A stretch of DNA of 64,000 nucleotides from Pseudomonas promysalinigenes (GTDB lineage Bacteria > Pseudomonadota > Gammaproteobacteria > Pseudomonadales > Pseudomonadaceae): positions 4,496,501 to 4,560,500 of the forward strand of contig NZ_CP077094.1 in NCBI RefSeq assembly GCF_014269025.2, in the 5' to 3' direction. Below, in pieces: positions 44,203-52,701 of the stretch. Under the pieces are notes generated by a model. It saw only the letters and a program-made list of their open reading frames with translations. It had not been told where the DNA came from and searched no databases. Made by a program: the position numbers and the translations under genes. Numbering within the stretch: position 1 is the stretch's first letter; each line of letters starts with the position of its first letter.

Positions 44203-45393
44203 ATGTACAACAATCCCCAGACTACGCCCCCCGCCCCCCGGTTAATACAGTACAACTTCACCGAATGGTTGGGCGCCCTGTGCCCTGCAGCTGAAGGCAA
44301 GCTGCTGGTGGTGGGCAACTCTGCGCAGGAAGATGGCAAATTCACTCTGGCTCGCCTGCTGCCCGATGGTGAGCTCGATACTTCTTTCAATGAAAGGGGC
44401 TTGATCGAGCATGCCTTCGACGAGCAGGCGATTTTCTACGCACTGTCTGTGCATCTAGAGCCATCCAACGCCCAAGAGCACGCGAAGATCTTTATAAGCG
44501 GCGTACTTTTCGCTGAGCAGGGCATCTATCCAGCGGCTGCCCGCTGCTTGGCTTCTGGAAGCCTGGACGACAGCTTTGCCGACCAGGGACTGTTCATTTT
44601 CAATGATTCACGCTACACGGCGTCACCGGCGAACTATAAGGCTGCATCTTGCCGTCAGCGCATTGCCTCTCTCGGCATGACGGGTGCTGGTGCCGCAACC
44701 CTAGCCGATGGTGGCTATCTACTCTCCCCGGCCGAAACAGGTCTCGTACTGAAACTGACATCGGCAGGCACACTGGACACCTCGTTCGCCAAAGACGGCG
44801 TGCTCGAACCGTCAAACTTCGAAGCTAGCAACGCCATTGTGCTGGGCAAGCGCCTTTACCTCACTGGTCAGCAGCGGCAAGGTGGCACGGTAGCGGCCTA
44901 CACGCCGCAGGGTGAACTGGACGAAAGCTTTGGTGAAGGTGGCATGGTGAACATCGCGACCAAACTGCTAGCGCTTGCGCCAGGTGAAGATGGGCAGTCG
45001 CTGAACGTAGTCGGGGTAACCGACACCGACGGCAACAATCGTGGATGCCTGGCTCGCCTCAAAACCAACGGTAGTCTGCTGCTCAAGCCAGTGGTGATAG
45101 CGCCGGCAAACCGCGAAGCCGACTTGAGGTATGTCATGTCCCGCACAGACCAAAGCGCACAGCAGCGCATCTATGGACTGGGGCAAACGACCGAGCAGAA
45201 TCGTGACGCTCGCTACTACATCGCCTCCCGCCATGCCGATGGCACGGTTGCCGATGATTTCCCCGGCGGCCTGGTGGTAGCGCAAGTGAACTCAACCGTA
45301 CTGGGGTGCGACCTGGTTGGCTCCAACGAGTTAGCACTCTGCGGGTATGTCGGTAGCCAAGGCTTCGTCGCCTGGTACCCGCTGGCCGAATGA
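44203..45393 (+). CDS. Delta-60 repeat beta-propeller-like protein
   Basis: A 396-residue protein with no signal peptide or membrane segment. It contains at least four copies of the delta-60 repeat core at LDTSF 58-62, LDDSF 121-125, LDTSF 191-195 and LDESF 239-243, each followed by a Gly-turn such as ERGL or DQGLF. Such repeats form beta-propeller-like folds in secreted or cytoplasmic proteins of unknown role. GGAGAG precedes the start. It lies just after the tolC terminator and has no evident partner. Function is unknown. Confidence 0.75.
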   Translation: MYNNPQTTPPAPRLIQYNFTEWLGALCPAAEGKLLVVGNSAQEDGKFTLARLLPDGELDTSFNERGLIEHAFDEQAIFYALSVHLEPSNAQEHAKIFISGVLFAEQGIYPAAARCLASGSLDDSFADQGLFIFNDSRYTASPANYKAASCRQRIASLGMTGAGAATLADGGYLLSPAETGLVLKLTSAGTLDTSFAKDGVLEPSNFEASNAIVLGKRLYLTGQQRQGGTVAAYTPQGELDESFGEGGMVNIATKLLALAPGEDGQSLNVVGVTDTDGNNRGCLARLKTNGSLLLKPVVIAPANREADLRYVMSRTDQSAQQRIYGLGQTTEQNRDARYYIASRHADGTVADDFPGGLVVAQVNSTVLGCDLVGSNELALCGYVGSQGFVAWYPLAE

Positions 45394-45412
45394 AAGCCCA
45401 CCCCCTGAGCAT

Positions 45413-45458
45413 CTGCGTAAGGGCCGACGCCCAGTCTTTTGGCGCAAGCCCTACGCAG
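45413..45458. terminator. Stem-loop between convergent delta-60 gene and waaA
   Basis: The stem ctgcgtaagggc / gccctacgcag has one bulged A. It lies in the 73-bp gap between the two convergent stops and probably ends one or both transcripts. There is no long T tract. Confidence 0.5.
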
Positions 45459-45466
45459 AAGCCGGT

Positions 45467-46741
45467 TCAGTCGCGCAGCAAACGGGCAAGGCCCTCCAGC
45501 AGACGCTGCAAGGCGCCTTGGTTGGCCCTCATCACCGCCCGGCCCGCCTCACCCATGCGCTGTGCATCCTGCGGCAGCTCGATCAAGCGCCGCACGGCTT
45601 CGGCCAGACCATCGGCATTATCGACCTGCTGCAAAGCGCCGGCTTCGCGCAACATCGCGCTGATTTCAAGGAAATTGAACACGTGGGGCCCCATCAGCAT
45701 TGGCAACGCCAACGCGGCGGGCTCCAGTGGGTTATGCCCCCCCGTAGCGACCAGGCTGCCCCCCACGAATGCAATGTCGGCGAGCGCGTAGAGGAACAGC
45801 AACTCACCCATGGTGTCGCCCAACAGCACCTGGGCCTGGGCCGTTACCGCTGCGCCACTGGAGCGGCGTACCGTGGCGAACTGCGCAGCGCACGAGGCAT
45901 GCACGGCATTGAAGCGCTCAGGATGGCGCGGCACCAGGATCAGCAGCGCATCCCCATGCACCTGCAACAATTGCCGGTGGGCCTGCAAAATCAAGGCATC
46001 TTCGCCTTCGTGGGTGCTGGCGGCGATCCATACCGGGCGCTGGGTGGCGCCCCATCGCTCGCGCAGGGCTCTGGCCTGGGGCACCAATTGCTCATCGATC
46101 TTGAGGTCGAACTTGATCGAGCCAGTCACCTGCACGCATTCAGCCCGCGCCCCCAGGTCAAGAAAGCGCTGCGCCTCAGCCTCTGTCTGCACTGCGATGA
46201 AGCTCATTTCGGCAAGCATGGGCCGGGTCAGCTTGGCAAAACGCGCATATCCACGTGCCGAACGCTCTGACAAGCGGGCGTTGGCCAGGGCCACGGGGAT
46301 GCCACGCTTTGCGCACTGATGGATGTGGTTGGGCCACAGTTCGGTTTCCATGATGATGCCCAACCGAGGACGCACGTGGTCCAGGAACCGCCCGGCCGCC
46401 CACGGCAAGTCATAGGGCAGGTAACAATGCTGGATGCGCGGTTCATCGGCGAACATGGCGCGAATACGCTCGGACCCGGTCGGGGTCATGCAGGTGAGCG
46501 TGATCGATGAATCCGGGTATGCCTTGAGCAGCGCACGCACCAACGGTGCAGCAGCGATGCTCTCACCGACCGATACGGCGTGCACCCAAATGCCGCCCTG
46601 GTGCATGACCGGCAGATCAAGGGCAAAGCGCTCAGCGATGCGCTGGCCGTAGGCAGGCGCCTTGCGCGCGCGCAGGTACAGGCGCAGCGCAACCAGCGGC
46701 AGGCCCAGGTGAAACAGCAAGGTATAGAGTGTTCTGTTCAT
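45467..46741 (-). CDS. waaA: Kdo transferase
   Basis: WaaA adds 3-deoxy-D-manno-octulosonate residues to lipid IVA at the inner membrane, the base of the LPS core. The 424-residue protein has an N-terminal anchor, the HAVSVGES segment, TGSIKFD, and the C-terminal VGGSLVATGGHNPLEPA typical of GT30. The start at 46741 gives the family N-terminus MNRTLYTLLFHLGLP. Upstream extension is over-translated leader. Confidence 0.96.
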   Translation of the reverse strand: MNRTLYTLLFHLGLPLVALRLYLRARKAPAYGQRIAERFALDLPVMHQGGIWVHAVSVGESIAAAPLVRALLKAYPDSSITLTCMTPTGSERIRAMFADEPRIQHCYLPYDLPWAAGRFLDHVRPRLGIIMETELWPNHIHQCAKRGIPVALANARLSERSARGYARFAKLTRPMLAEMSFIAVQTEAEAQRFLDLGARAECVQVTGSIKFDLKIDEQLVPQARALRERWGATQRPVWIAASTHEGEDALILQAHRQLLQVHGDALLILVPRHPERFNAVHASCAAQFATVRRSSGAAVTAQAQVLLGDTMGELLFLYALADIAFVGGSLVATGGHNPLEPAALALPMLMGPHVFNFLEISAMLREAGALQQVDNADGLAEAVRRLIELPQDAQRMGEAGRAVMRANQGALQRLLEGLARLLRD

Positions 46742-46752
46742 GGCGGCGCAGT

Positions 46753-47643
46753 TTACCCGATCGCACGCAGGTGCACTGCAAAGCGCTCGGCCAACCATTG
46801 CGCGGCTGGCCCGAGCGGCTCGTCGCGGCGCCAGGCCATTTCTACCACCAGCGCCGGCGGGCGCCATTCGCTGGCGAGTTCGACCATGTGCGCCTGGTAG
46901 GTCGGGTACTGCACCACATGGCGTGGCAGCCACGCCCAGCCCAGGCCACGCATCAGCAGTTCGGCCATGGCGTAGAAACTATCGGCCCGCCACACCTGCG
47001 GGCTGATTGCTTCACCACCGGGGTAGCCACTTTGTTGCGGGGTGATCAGCAGTTGCCGATGCCGCGCCAATTGCTGGCGGTTGACCCGGCGTTCACCGGC
47101 CAGCGGGTGCCCCGCCGCACATACCGTGACCATCTCCACGCTGCCCAGCGCACGCCGCTCCAGAGCGGCTGGAATACGCTCATGATGAAAAAACAACCCC
47201 AGGTCTGCCCGCCGCTCGGCGAGCTTGCGCGCCACATCGCCTTGGGCGCCACTGGCCAGTTGCACCTCAAGGTAAGGAAAACGGCTCGCCAGTTCATCCA
47301 GGCTGTCGATCACCGGCTGATACGGCATGGCTTCATCCTGGGCCACCCGAAGCAGCGCTTCTTGGCCACGCATCAGGGCCAAGGCGCGGCCATCCAGGTG
47401 CTCGCACTGGCGCAGCAGTTCACGTGCATCCTCCATCAGCGCCATACCGTTTTCGGTCAGTTTCGGTTGCCGACCGCTGCTGCGCTCGAACAACGTCACA
47501 CCAAGATCAGCCTCTAGCAGAGCAATTGCATTGCTGATGGCCGATTGAGCCTTGCGCTGCTCACGGGCCACGGCGGAAAACGAACGCAGTTCAGCGACTC
47601 TTAAAAAGGTACGCAGTTGTTCAAGACTCCAGCGCTCGGCCAT
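46753..47643 (-). CDS. LysR family transcriptional regulator
   Basis: A 296-residue regulator with an N-terminal winged helix (about 4-60; RTFLRVAELRSFSAVARE, then AISNAIALLEADLG) and a C-terminal effector-binding domain. It is divergent from a small multidrug-resistance gene with an 86-bp gap that holds a perfect dyad (47666-47680), so it may control that pump and itself. The ATG at 47643 has GGAG 8 nt upstream. Confidence 0.88.
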   Translation of the reverse strand: MAERWSLEQLRTFLRVAELRSFSAVAREQRKAQSAISNAIALLEADLGVTLFERSSGRQPKLTENGMALMEDARELLRQCEHLDGRALALMRGQEALLRVAQDEAMPYQPVIDSLDELASRFPYLEVQLASGAQGDVARKLAERRADLGLFFHHERIPAALERRALGSVEMVTVCAAGHPLAGERRVNRQQLARHRQLLITPQQSGYPGGEAISPQVWRADSFYAMAELLMRGLGWAWLPRHVVQYPTYQAHMVELASEWRPPALVVEMAWRRDEPLGPAAQWLAERFAVHLRAIG

Positions 47644-47665
47644 CAACCCATCTCCACACCGGATA

Positions 47666-47702
47666 GGTAATGACTTTACCGCACCTGGGCTAACGCTAGA
47701 AT
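47666..47702 (+). promoter_or_regulatory. Candidate operator and promoter between lysR and the SMR gene
   Basis: The perfect dyad ggtaa tgact ttacc (47666-47680) overlaps a candidate -35 (TTTACC, 47675-47680). This is followed after 16 bp by TAGAAT (47697-47702), 28 bp before the SMR start. A regulator bound here could block or activate that promoter. Confidence 0.45.
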
Positions 47703-47729
47703 GCCCAGCAGTAGCCGGAGGAACCTGTC

Positions 47730-48062
47730 ATGAATGCCTACACCTATCTCGCCATCGCGATCGTTGCTGAAGTGATTGCCACCGCTTCGATGAAAGCAGT
47801 CAAAGGGCTGAGCACGCCACTGCCGCTGCTGCTGATGGTGGTCGGCTACGGGATCGCGTTCTGGATGCTGACCCTGGTGGTACGCAGCATTCCGGTGGGA
47901 ATTGCCTACGCCCTGTGGTCCGGGCTGGGCATTGTGCTGATCAGCGTGGCAGCCTTGGTGGTGTACGGGCAGAAGCTGGATGTGCCAGCCATGCTGGGCA
48001 TGGCCATGATCGTCGGCGGTGTGGTGGTGATTCAGCTGTTCTCCAAGACTGCCGGGCACTGA
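47730..48062 (+). CDS. Small multidrug resistance (SMR) efflux protein
   Basis: A 110-residue inner-membrane protein with four hydrophobic helices. The essential Glu14 in IVAEVIATASMKA and the GIAYALWSGLG loop mark the EmrE/SugE family, which exports quaternary amines or guanidinium using protons. GGAGGA precedes the start. Substrate cannot be told from sequence alone. Confidence 0.92.
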   Translation: MNAYTYLAIAIVAEVIATASMKAVKGLSTPLPLLLMVVGYGIAFWMLTLVVRSIPVGIAYALWSGLGIVLISVAALVVYGQKLDVPAMLGMAMIVGGVVVIQLFSKTAGH

Positions 48063-48108
48063 GACAGCCTGTATACTTGGCAGCTGTCCCAGTCTTCGAG
48101 GTACCGCC

Positions 48109-49284
48109 ATGCCATCTGCCATTTCCACTGACGTGCTGATCGTCGGCGCCGGGGTCGCAGGCCTGTGGCTCAACGCCCGCCTGCAGCGCCTGGGTTACTC
48201 GACAGTGCTGGTGGAGCGCGCCAGCCTCGGTGGCGAGCAGACCATCAAGTCCCAAGGCATCATTCACGGTGGCACCAAGTACGCACTGCACGGTGCCTTG
48301 ACCGGCGCCTCCGAAGCCATCGCCGACATGCCACGACGCTGGCGTGAGGCGCTGGCTGGCAGTGGCGAGCTGGACCTGAGCCACACGCGCTTGCTGTCCG
48401 AAGCCCACTACCTGTGGTCGCCAGGCACCCTGGCCGGCAACCTGACCAGCTTCTTCGCCAGCAAAGCGGTGCGTGGCCGTGTCGATCAGGTCAAAGGCGA
48501 ACAATTACCGCCAGCGCTGCAGGACCGTGGTTTCAAGGGCAAGGTCTACCGCTTGGCAGAATTGGTTGTCGACGTCCCTAGCCTGCTGGCGAATCTGGCC
48601 GAGCTGGCAGGTGACAGCCTGCTCGCTGGCAAGCAGCTCGAACCGCTGCACGAGGGCGACGAACTGGTGGGCCTGCGCGTCGACGACCGCGAAATCCGCG
48701 CCCAGCGTATCGTCCTCAGCGCCGGCGCAGGCACCGAAGGCCTGCTGCACGCGCTGGGTCTCGAGCAGCCGGCCATGCAGACTCGACCGCTGCACATGGT
48801 GATCGCCAAGGGGCCTAACCTCAAGCCGCTGTATGCGCACTGCCTGGGCGGCGGGCCGAAGCCGCGAGTGACCGTCACCACTCACCCGGCCGCCGATGGC
48901 CAATGGGTCTGGTACCTGGGTGGCGATATCGCCGAAGCCGACGGCGTTGCCCGCGACACTGCGGCACAGATCGCCGCCGCGCAGCAGGAAATCGCCAGCC
49001 TGCTGCCTTGGGTCGATCAGCAACAAGTGCGCTGGGCGACCCTGCGCGTCGATCGTGCCGAACCCGCACAATCCGGGCTGGTGCGCCCAGACAACGCCTT
49101 CCTGGCCGAGCAGCGGCGCCTGCTGGTGGGCTGGCCGACCAAACTGGCCTTGGCACCGGACTTCAGCGACCGCGTACTGGCAAGCCTCGATCGCGATGGT
49201 GTGCGCCCTGCTGCCACGCCCGACCTGTCCGGCCTGCCCCGCCCGGCCCTGGGTGTACCAGCATGGGAGCAACTGCTGCCATGA
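48109..49284 (+). CDS. FAD-dependent oxidoreductase
   Basis: A 391-residue flavoprotein of the D-amino-acid-oxidase/glycerol-3-phosphate dehydrogenase group. The FAD-binding GAGVAGLW is at 13-20, QTIKSQGIIHGGTKYALHG near 45-63, and RIVLSAGAGTEGLL near 204. No membrane segment. It is the first gene of a three-gene operon: the aldo-keto reductase start overlaps its stop (ATGA). Substrate unknown. Confidence 0.82.
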   Translation: MPSAISTDVLIVGAGVAGLWLNARLQRLGYSTVLVERASLGGEQTIKSQGIIHGGTKYALHGALTGASEAIADMPRRWREALAGSGELDLSHTRLLSEAHYLWSPGTLAGNLTSFFASKAVRGRVDQVKGEQLPPALQDRGFKGKVYRLAELVVDVPSLLANLAELAGDSLLAGKQLEPLHEGDELVGLRVDDREIRAQRIVLSAGAGTEGLLHALGLEQPAMQTRPLHMVIAKGPNLKPLYAHCLGGGPKPRVTVTTHPAADGQWVWYLGGDIAEADGVARDTAAQIAAAQQEIASLLPWVDQQQVRWATLRVDRAEPAQSGLVRPDNAFLAEQRRLLVGWPTKLALAPDFSDRVLASLDRDGVRPAATPDLSGLPRPALGVPAWEQLLP

Positions 49285-50093
49285 GCCTACCCACCCTGCA
49301 CGGCCTTCATCGCCCCTTGGGCAGTACCGGCTTCATGGTTTCGCCGCTGGGCCTGGGCACGGTCAAATTGGGCCGCGATCAAGGCGTCAAATACCCCAAC
49401 GGCTTCACCATCCCAAGTGATGACGAAGCCCGCCTGCTCTTGGGCCAGGCCCGTGGATTGGGCATCAACCTGATCGACACCGCTCCGGCTTATGGCCTTA
49501 GCGAAGAGCGCCTGGGGCCATTGCTGCGCGGCCAGCGTGATGACTGGGTCATCGTCAGCAAGGTGGGTGAAGAGTTCGAGAACGGGCAGTCCAGTTTCGA
49601 TTTCAGCGCAACCCATACCCGCCGCTCGGTCGAACGCAGCCTTCAGCGCCTGCAGACCGACCGTATCGAACTGGTGCTGGTGCATTCGGATGGCAATGAC
49701 CTGGCCATTCTTGAACAGCAGGAGGTCTATCAGACCCTGGCCGCGCTCAAGCAGGAGGGTAAGATTCTTGGCTACGGCCTATCCGGCAAGACCGTTGCCG
49801 GCGGCCTGAAGGCCTTGGAACAGGGCGACTGTGCAATGGTCACCTATAACCTGAACGAACAGGCAGAACGCCCAGTGCTGGACTACGCTGCCGAACACGG
49901 CAAGGCCATTTTGGTGAAAAAGGCACTGGCCAGTGGGCATATCTGCCTTGCCCCTGGGGTCGACTCGGTACAGGCTAGCTTCGAACTGCTCTTCGCCCAC
50001 CCTGGTGTCAGCAGTGCTATCGTCGGCACTATCAATCCGTTGCATCTGGCCCATAACGTGGCCACGGTCGCCCGCATCCTGGGCGAGCACTGA
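49281..50093 (+). CDS. Aldo/keto reductase
   Basis: A 270-residue NADPH-dependent reductase of the TIM-barrel family. LGSTGFMVSPLGLGTVKLG opens the barrel, LIDTAPAYGLSEERLG holds the catalytic Asp and Tyr, SKVGEEF the Lys and LVHSDGND the His-bearing strand. The ATG at 49281 overlaps the upstream stop by 4 nt. A longer upstream frame overlaps the flavoprotein and is not used. Confidence 0.9.
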   Translation: MSLPTLHGLHRPLGSTGFMVSPLGLGTVKLGRDQGVKYPNGFTIPSDDEARLLLGQARGLGINLIDTAPAYGLSEERLGPLLRGQRDDWVIVSKVGEEFENGQSSFDFSATHTRRSVERSLQRLQTDRIELVLVHSDGNDLAILEQQEVYQTLAALKQEGKILGYGLSGKTVAGGLKALEQGDCAMVTYNLNEQAERPVLDYAAEHGKAILVKKALASGHICLAPGVDSVQASFELLFAHPGVSSAIVGTINPLHLAHNVATVARILGEH

Positions 50094-50148
50094 GTTGCCA
50101 CCCAGCCACGGCTGGGCCTGGAACTGACCCGACGCAAGGAGGAGCCTC

Positions 50149-51117
50149 GTGGCGCGTACGCTGATCCGCAAGAACCCGAGCAACTTCAAAACGCTGCCCC
50201 TACATGTCGAAGCCACCGCCGAAGGCCTGGTCTACCAGAGCATCGGCATGCCCCTGAACTTTGCCCAGACCCAACAGCGGCGGCGAGCCATCCAGCTTGC
50301 CGACAAGCAGCGCTTCGTGGTGGAGCTGGCCAACCTGGGGGTGTCCGTGCGCCTGACGTTGCACTGGCAACATCGTGACTACTGGGTGTTGGTGAGGCAA
50401 CGCCGCCAGGATCGCGGCGATGTGGTGCTGAAATTGATTTCCGGATATGTCCCGGCCCAGGAACTCAACCTGCCACTGCACACCGCCGTGCAGGAGGTAG
50501 CTGAAGAGTGCCTGCTGGAAACCCCGGAAGGTTGGCTCAGCGGGCGCTTCAACGACACTTGGCTCCCCGCCCCTTATGCCGCAGCGCTGCATTATCGCGA
50601 AGCCTTGCCATTCACACTGACGCCAGAGTCGGGCGCTGCGAGGCCAGTACACTGCGCCAGCCAGATATTGCTCGAACGGCCACGGGCCTACGTGCACCTG
50701 CCCACGGCCTCGCTACAGCTGATTTACGACATGCGTCTGCAGGTGCCAAGGGACGCTAAGAAACTCAGCCTGTTCCATGTCGATGAGCGGTTGGAGGGCG
50801 ACCAACTGGTGGCGCGACTCAATCGCAAGCGGCCGGATCTTTACCTGATGCCGGTGCAGGACGGGCAGCCGTTGGCCGAGCTGTACACCTTGAAAAAGGA
50901 TGAACTAGTACCAGCCAGCACACGCGGGCTGTACTTGGCCGAGAGCTTCGCCCAGCAGGAAGGCTGGGTAGTGGCCGACGAGAGAATTCGCTGGAAGGAC
51001 TGGGTAAAGCAGCAGGGCCTGGTAGAGCAGAAGGCAAAGCCGGCGTCACATCTGCAGCGTTTCGGCGACAAGGCGCGGGCACTGCTGCGACGCGCCCGTA
51101 CCTCACTGCACAAATAG
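50149..51117 (+). CDS. Conserved protein of unknown function in the FAD/AKR operon
   Basis: A 322-residue cytoplasmic protein that I cannot place in a named family. It is Arg/Leu-rich with no signal peptide. Landmarks are HTAVQEVAEECLLETPEGWL (reminiscent of a Nudix-like helix but without the full box), YVHLPTASLQLIYDMRL, and SLFHVDERLEGDQLV. GTG start at 50149 with a strong AAGGAGGAG. It follows the aldo-keto reductase by 55 bp and ends at a hairpin. Function unknown. Confidence 0.7.
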   Translation: MARTLIRKNPSNFKTLPLHVEATAEGLVYQSIGMPLNFAQTQQRRRAIQLADKQRFVVELANLGVSVRLTLHWQHRDYWVLVRQRRQDRGDVVLKLISGYVPAQELNLPLHTAVQEVAEECLLETPEGWLSGRFNDTWLPAPYAAALHYREALPFTLTPESGAARPVHCASQILLERPRAYVHLPTASLQLIYDMRLQVPRDAKKLSLFHVDERLEGDQLVARLNRKRPDLYLMPVQDGQPLAELYTLKKDELVPASTRGLYLAESFAQQEGWVVADERIRWKDWVKQQGLVEQKAKPASHLQRFGDKARALLRRARTSLHK

Positions 51118-51122
51118 CCTGT

Positions 51123-51141
51123 GGGGCTGCCGTGCAGCCCC
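51123..51141. terminator. Hairpin between the 50149 gene and hldE
   Basis: ggggctgc / gcagcccc with a 3-nt loop, 6 bp past the upstream stop and 10 bp before the convergent hldE stop. No T tract. It is almost identical to the hairpin at 20332-20350. Confidence 0.5.
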
Positions 51142-51150
51142 GCGTCTCGG

Positions 51151-52572
51151 TCAGTTCTTGCGGATTTTCTCGACGATGGCCGTGGTGGAGCTGTTCTCCA
51201 CCAGCCCCAACACTTTCACGGTGCCGCCATAGCCCTTGACGATATCGGCGCCTACCACCTGATCGATGCCATAATCCCCGCCCTTGACCAACACATCAGG
51301 CTTGACCTCGCTGAGCAGGTTTTCCGGCGTGCCTTCAGGGAAGCTGATGACCCAGTCGACTGCGCCCAGGCCAGCCAGCACGGCCATGCGCCGGTCAACG
51401 CTGTTGATCGGCCGACCCGGCCCTTTGAGGCGGCTCACCGAGGCATCGTCGTTGACTGCGACGATCAGGCGATCACCCTGCGCGCGGGCCTGCTCCAGGT
51501 AGGTGACATGGCCGGCATGCAGAATATCGAAGCAGCCGTTGGTGAAGACGATTTTCTCGTTGTGCGCCCGCGCGTCGTCGATGGCCAGCAGCAGTTGTTC
51601 CAGGCCCAGTACACCGCGCTCGGAGCCTTCTTCACGCTGGATGGCACGGCGCAGCTCCGGAGCACTGATAGCCGCGGTACCCAGTTTGCCGACCACGATA
51701 CCGGCCGCCAGGTTGGCCAGGGCGACGGCGTGTGGGAGGTCTTCACCTGCGGCAATCGCAGCGGCCAGGGTAGATATCACGGTGTCACCGGCACCGGTCA
51801 CATCGAACACTTCGCGGGCCCGGGCTGGCAAGTGCAGCGGCGGGTGGCCGGTACGCAGCAGGGTCATGCCGTGTTCGCCACGGGTTACCAACAGCGCGCC
51901 GAGGTCAAGGTCCAGCAGCAGTTGCAGGCCTTTGGCGACCAGCTCGGCTTCATCAGCGCAACGGCCGACGATGGTTTCGAATTCGCTGAGATTGGGGGTG
52001 ATCAGGCTGGCCCCACGGTAAATCGAGAAATCCTTGCCCTTGGGGTCGGCCAGCACAGGAATAGCCTTGGCACGAGCAGCCTGAATCAGTTGCTGATGGT
52101 TCTTCAGCGCACCCTTGCCATAATCGGAAAGGACCAGCACCTTGACGCCTTCGAGCAACGCGTCGACCTCTGCGCCCAGCGTGAGCGGGTCGGTGGCGAA
52201 GGGTTCTTCGAAATCGATGCGCAACAATTGCTGGTGACGGCTCATCACCCGCAACTTGACGATGGTCGGCTGATGCGCAATGCGCTGGAACACCGAGCGC
52301 ACGCCAGCGGCCTGCAGGCTATTGGCCAGACTGTCGGCGGCTTCGTCCTGGCCGGTGACACCGATCAGCGAAGCAGGGGCGCCGAGTGCGGCGATGTTCA
52401 AGGCAACGTTGGCCGCGCCGCCGGGGCGGTCTTCGATCTGATCGACCTTGACCACTGGCACTGGCGCTTCAGGCGAAATCCGCGAAGTACCGCCATGCCA
52501 GTAGCGATCGAGCATGACATCGCCGACCACCAGTACCGGAGCTTGATCGAAACGCGGCAGGGACAACTTCAT
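51151..52572 (-). CDS. hldE: Bifunctional heptose-7-phosphate kinase / heptose-1-phosphate adenylyltransferase
   Basis: HldE makes ADP-heptose for the LPS inner core. The 473-residue protein has a ribokinase-type kinase domain (about 1-318; [15 protein letters not shown]) and a C-terminal cytidylyltransferase-like domain starting [14 protein letters not shown] (about 345). The start at 52572 gives the family N-terminus; the site is a weak GGG. It begins a leftward LPS series with a 129-bp gap to msbA. Confidence 0.96.
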   Translation of the reverse strand: MKLSLPRFDQAPVLVVGDVMLDRYWHGGTSRISPEAPVPVVKVDQIEDRPGGAANVALNIAALGAPASLIGVTGQDEAADSLANSLQAAGVRSVFQRIAHQPTIVKLRVMSRHQQLLRIDFEEPFATDPLTLGAEVDALLEGVKVLVLSDYGKGALKNHQQLIQAARAKAIPVLADPKGKDFSIYRGASLITPNLSEFETIVGRCADEAELVAKGLQLLLDLDLGALLVTRGEHGMTLLRTGHPPLHLPARAREVFDVTGAGDTVISTLAAAIAAGEDLPHAVALANLAAGIVVGKLGTAAISAPELRRAIQREEGSERGVLGLEQLLLAIDDARAHNEKIVFTNGCFDILHAGHVTYLEQARAQGDRLIVAVNDDASVSRLKGPGRPINSVDRRMAVLAGLGAVDWVISFPEGTPENLLSEVKPDVLVKGGDYGIDQVVGADIVKGYGGTVKVLGLVENSSTTAIVEKIRKN

Positions 52573-52701
52573 GGACAACCCATATGGAAATAATGAACAG
52601 GGGCAGGATATTAGCACAGGGCGGGCGGCGGCTTTACGGCCAGATGCAACCTGGAAAATTCCCGTGACAATCGGGGCCGATGTGGCCCCGATCAAGGCGG
52701 G

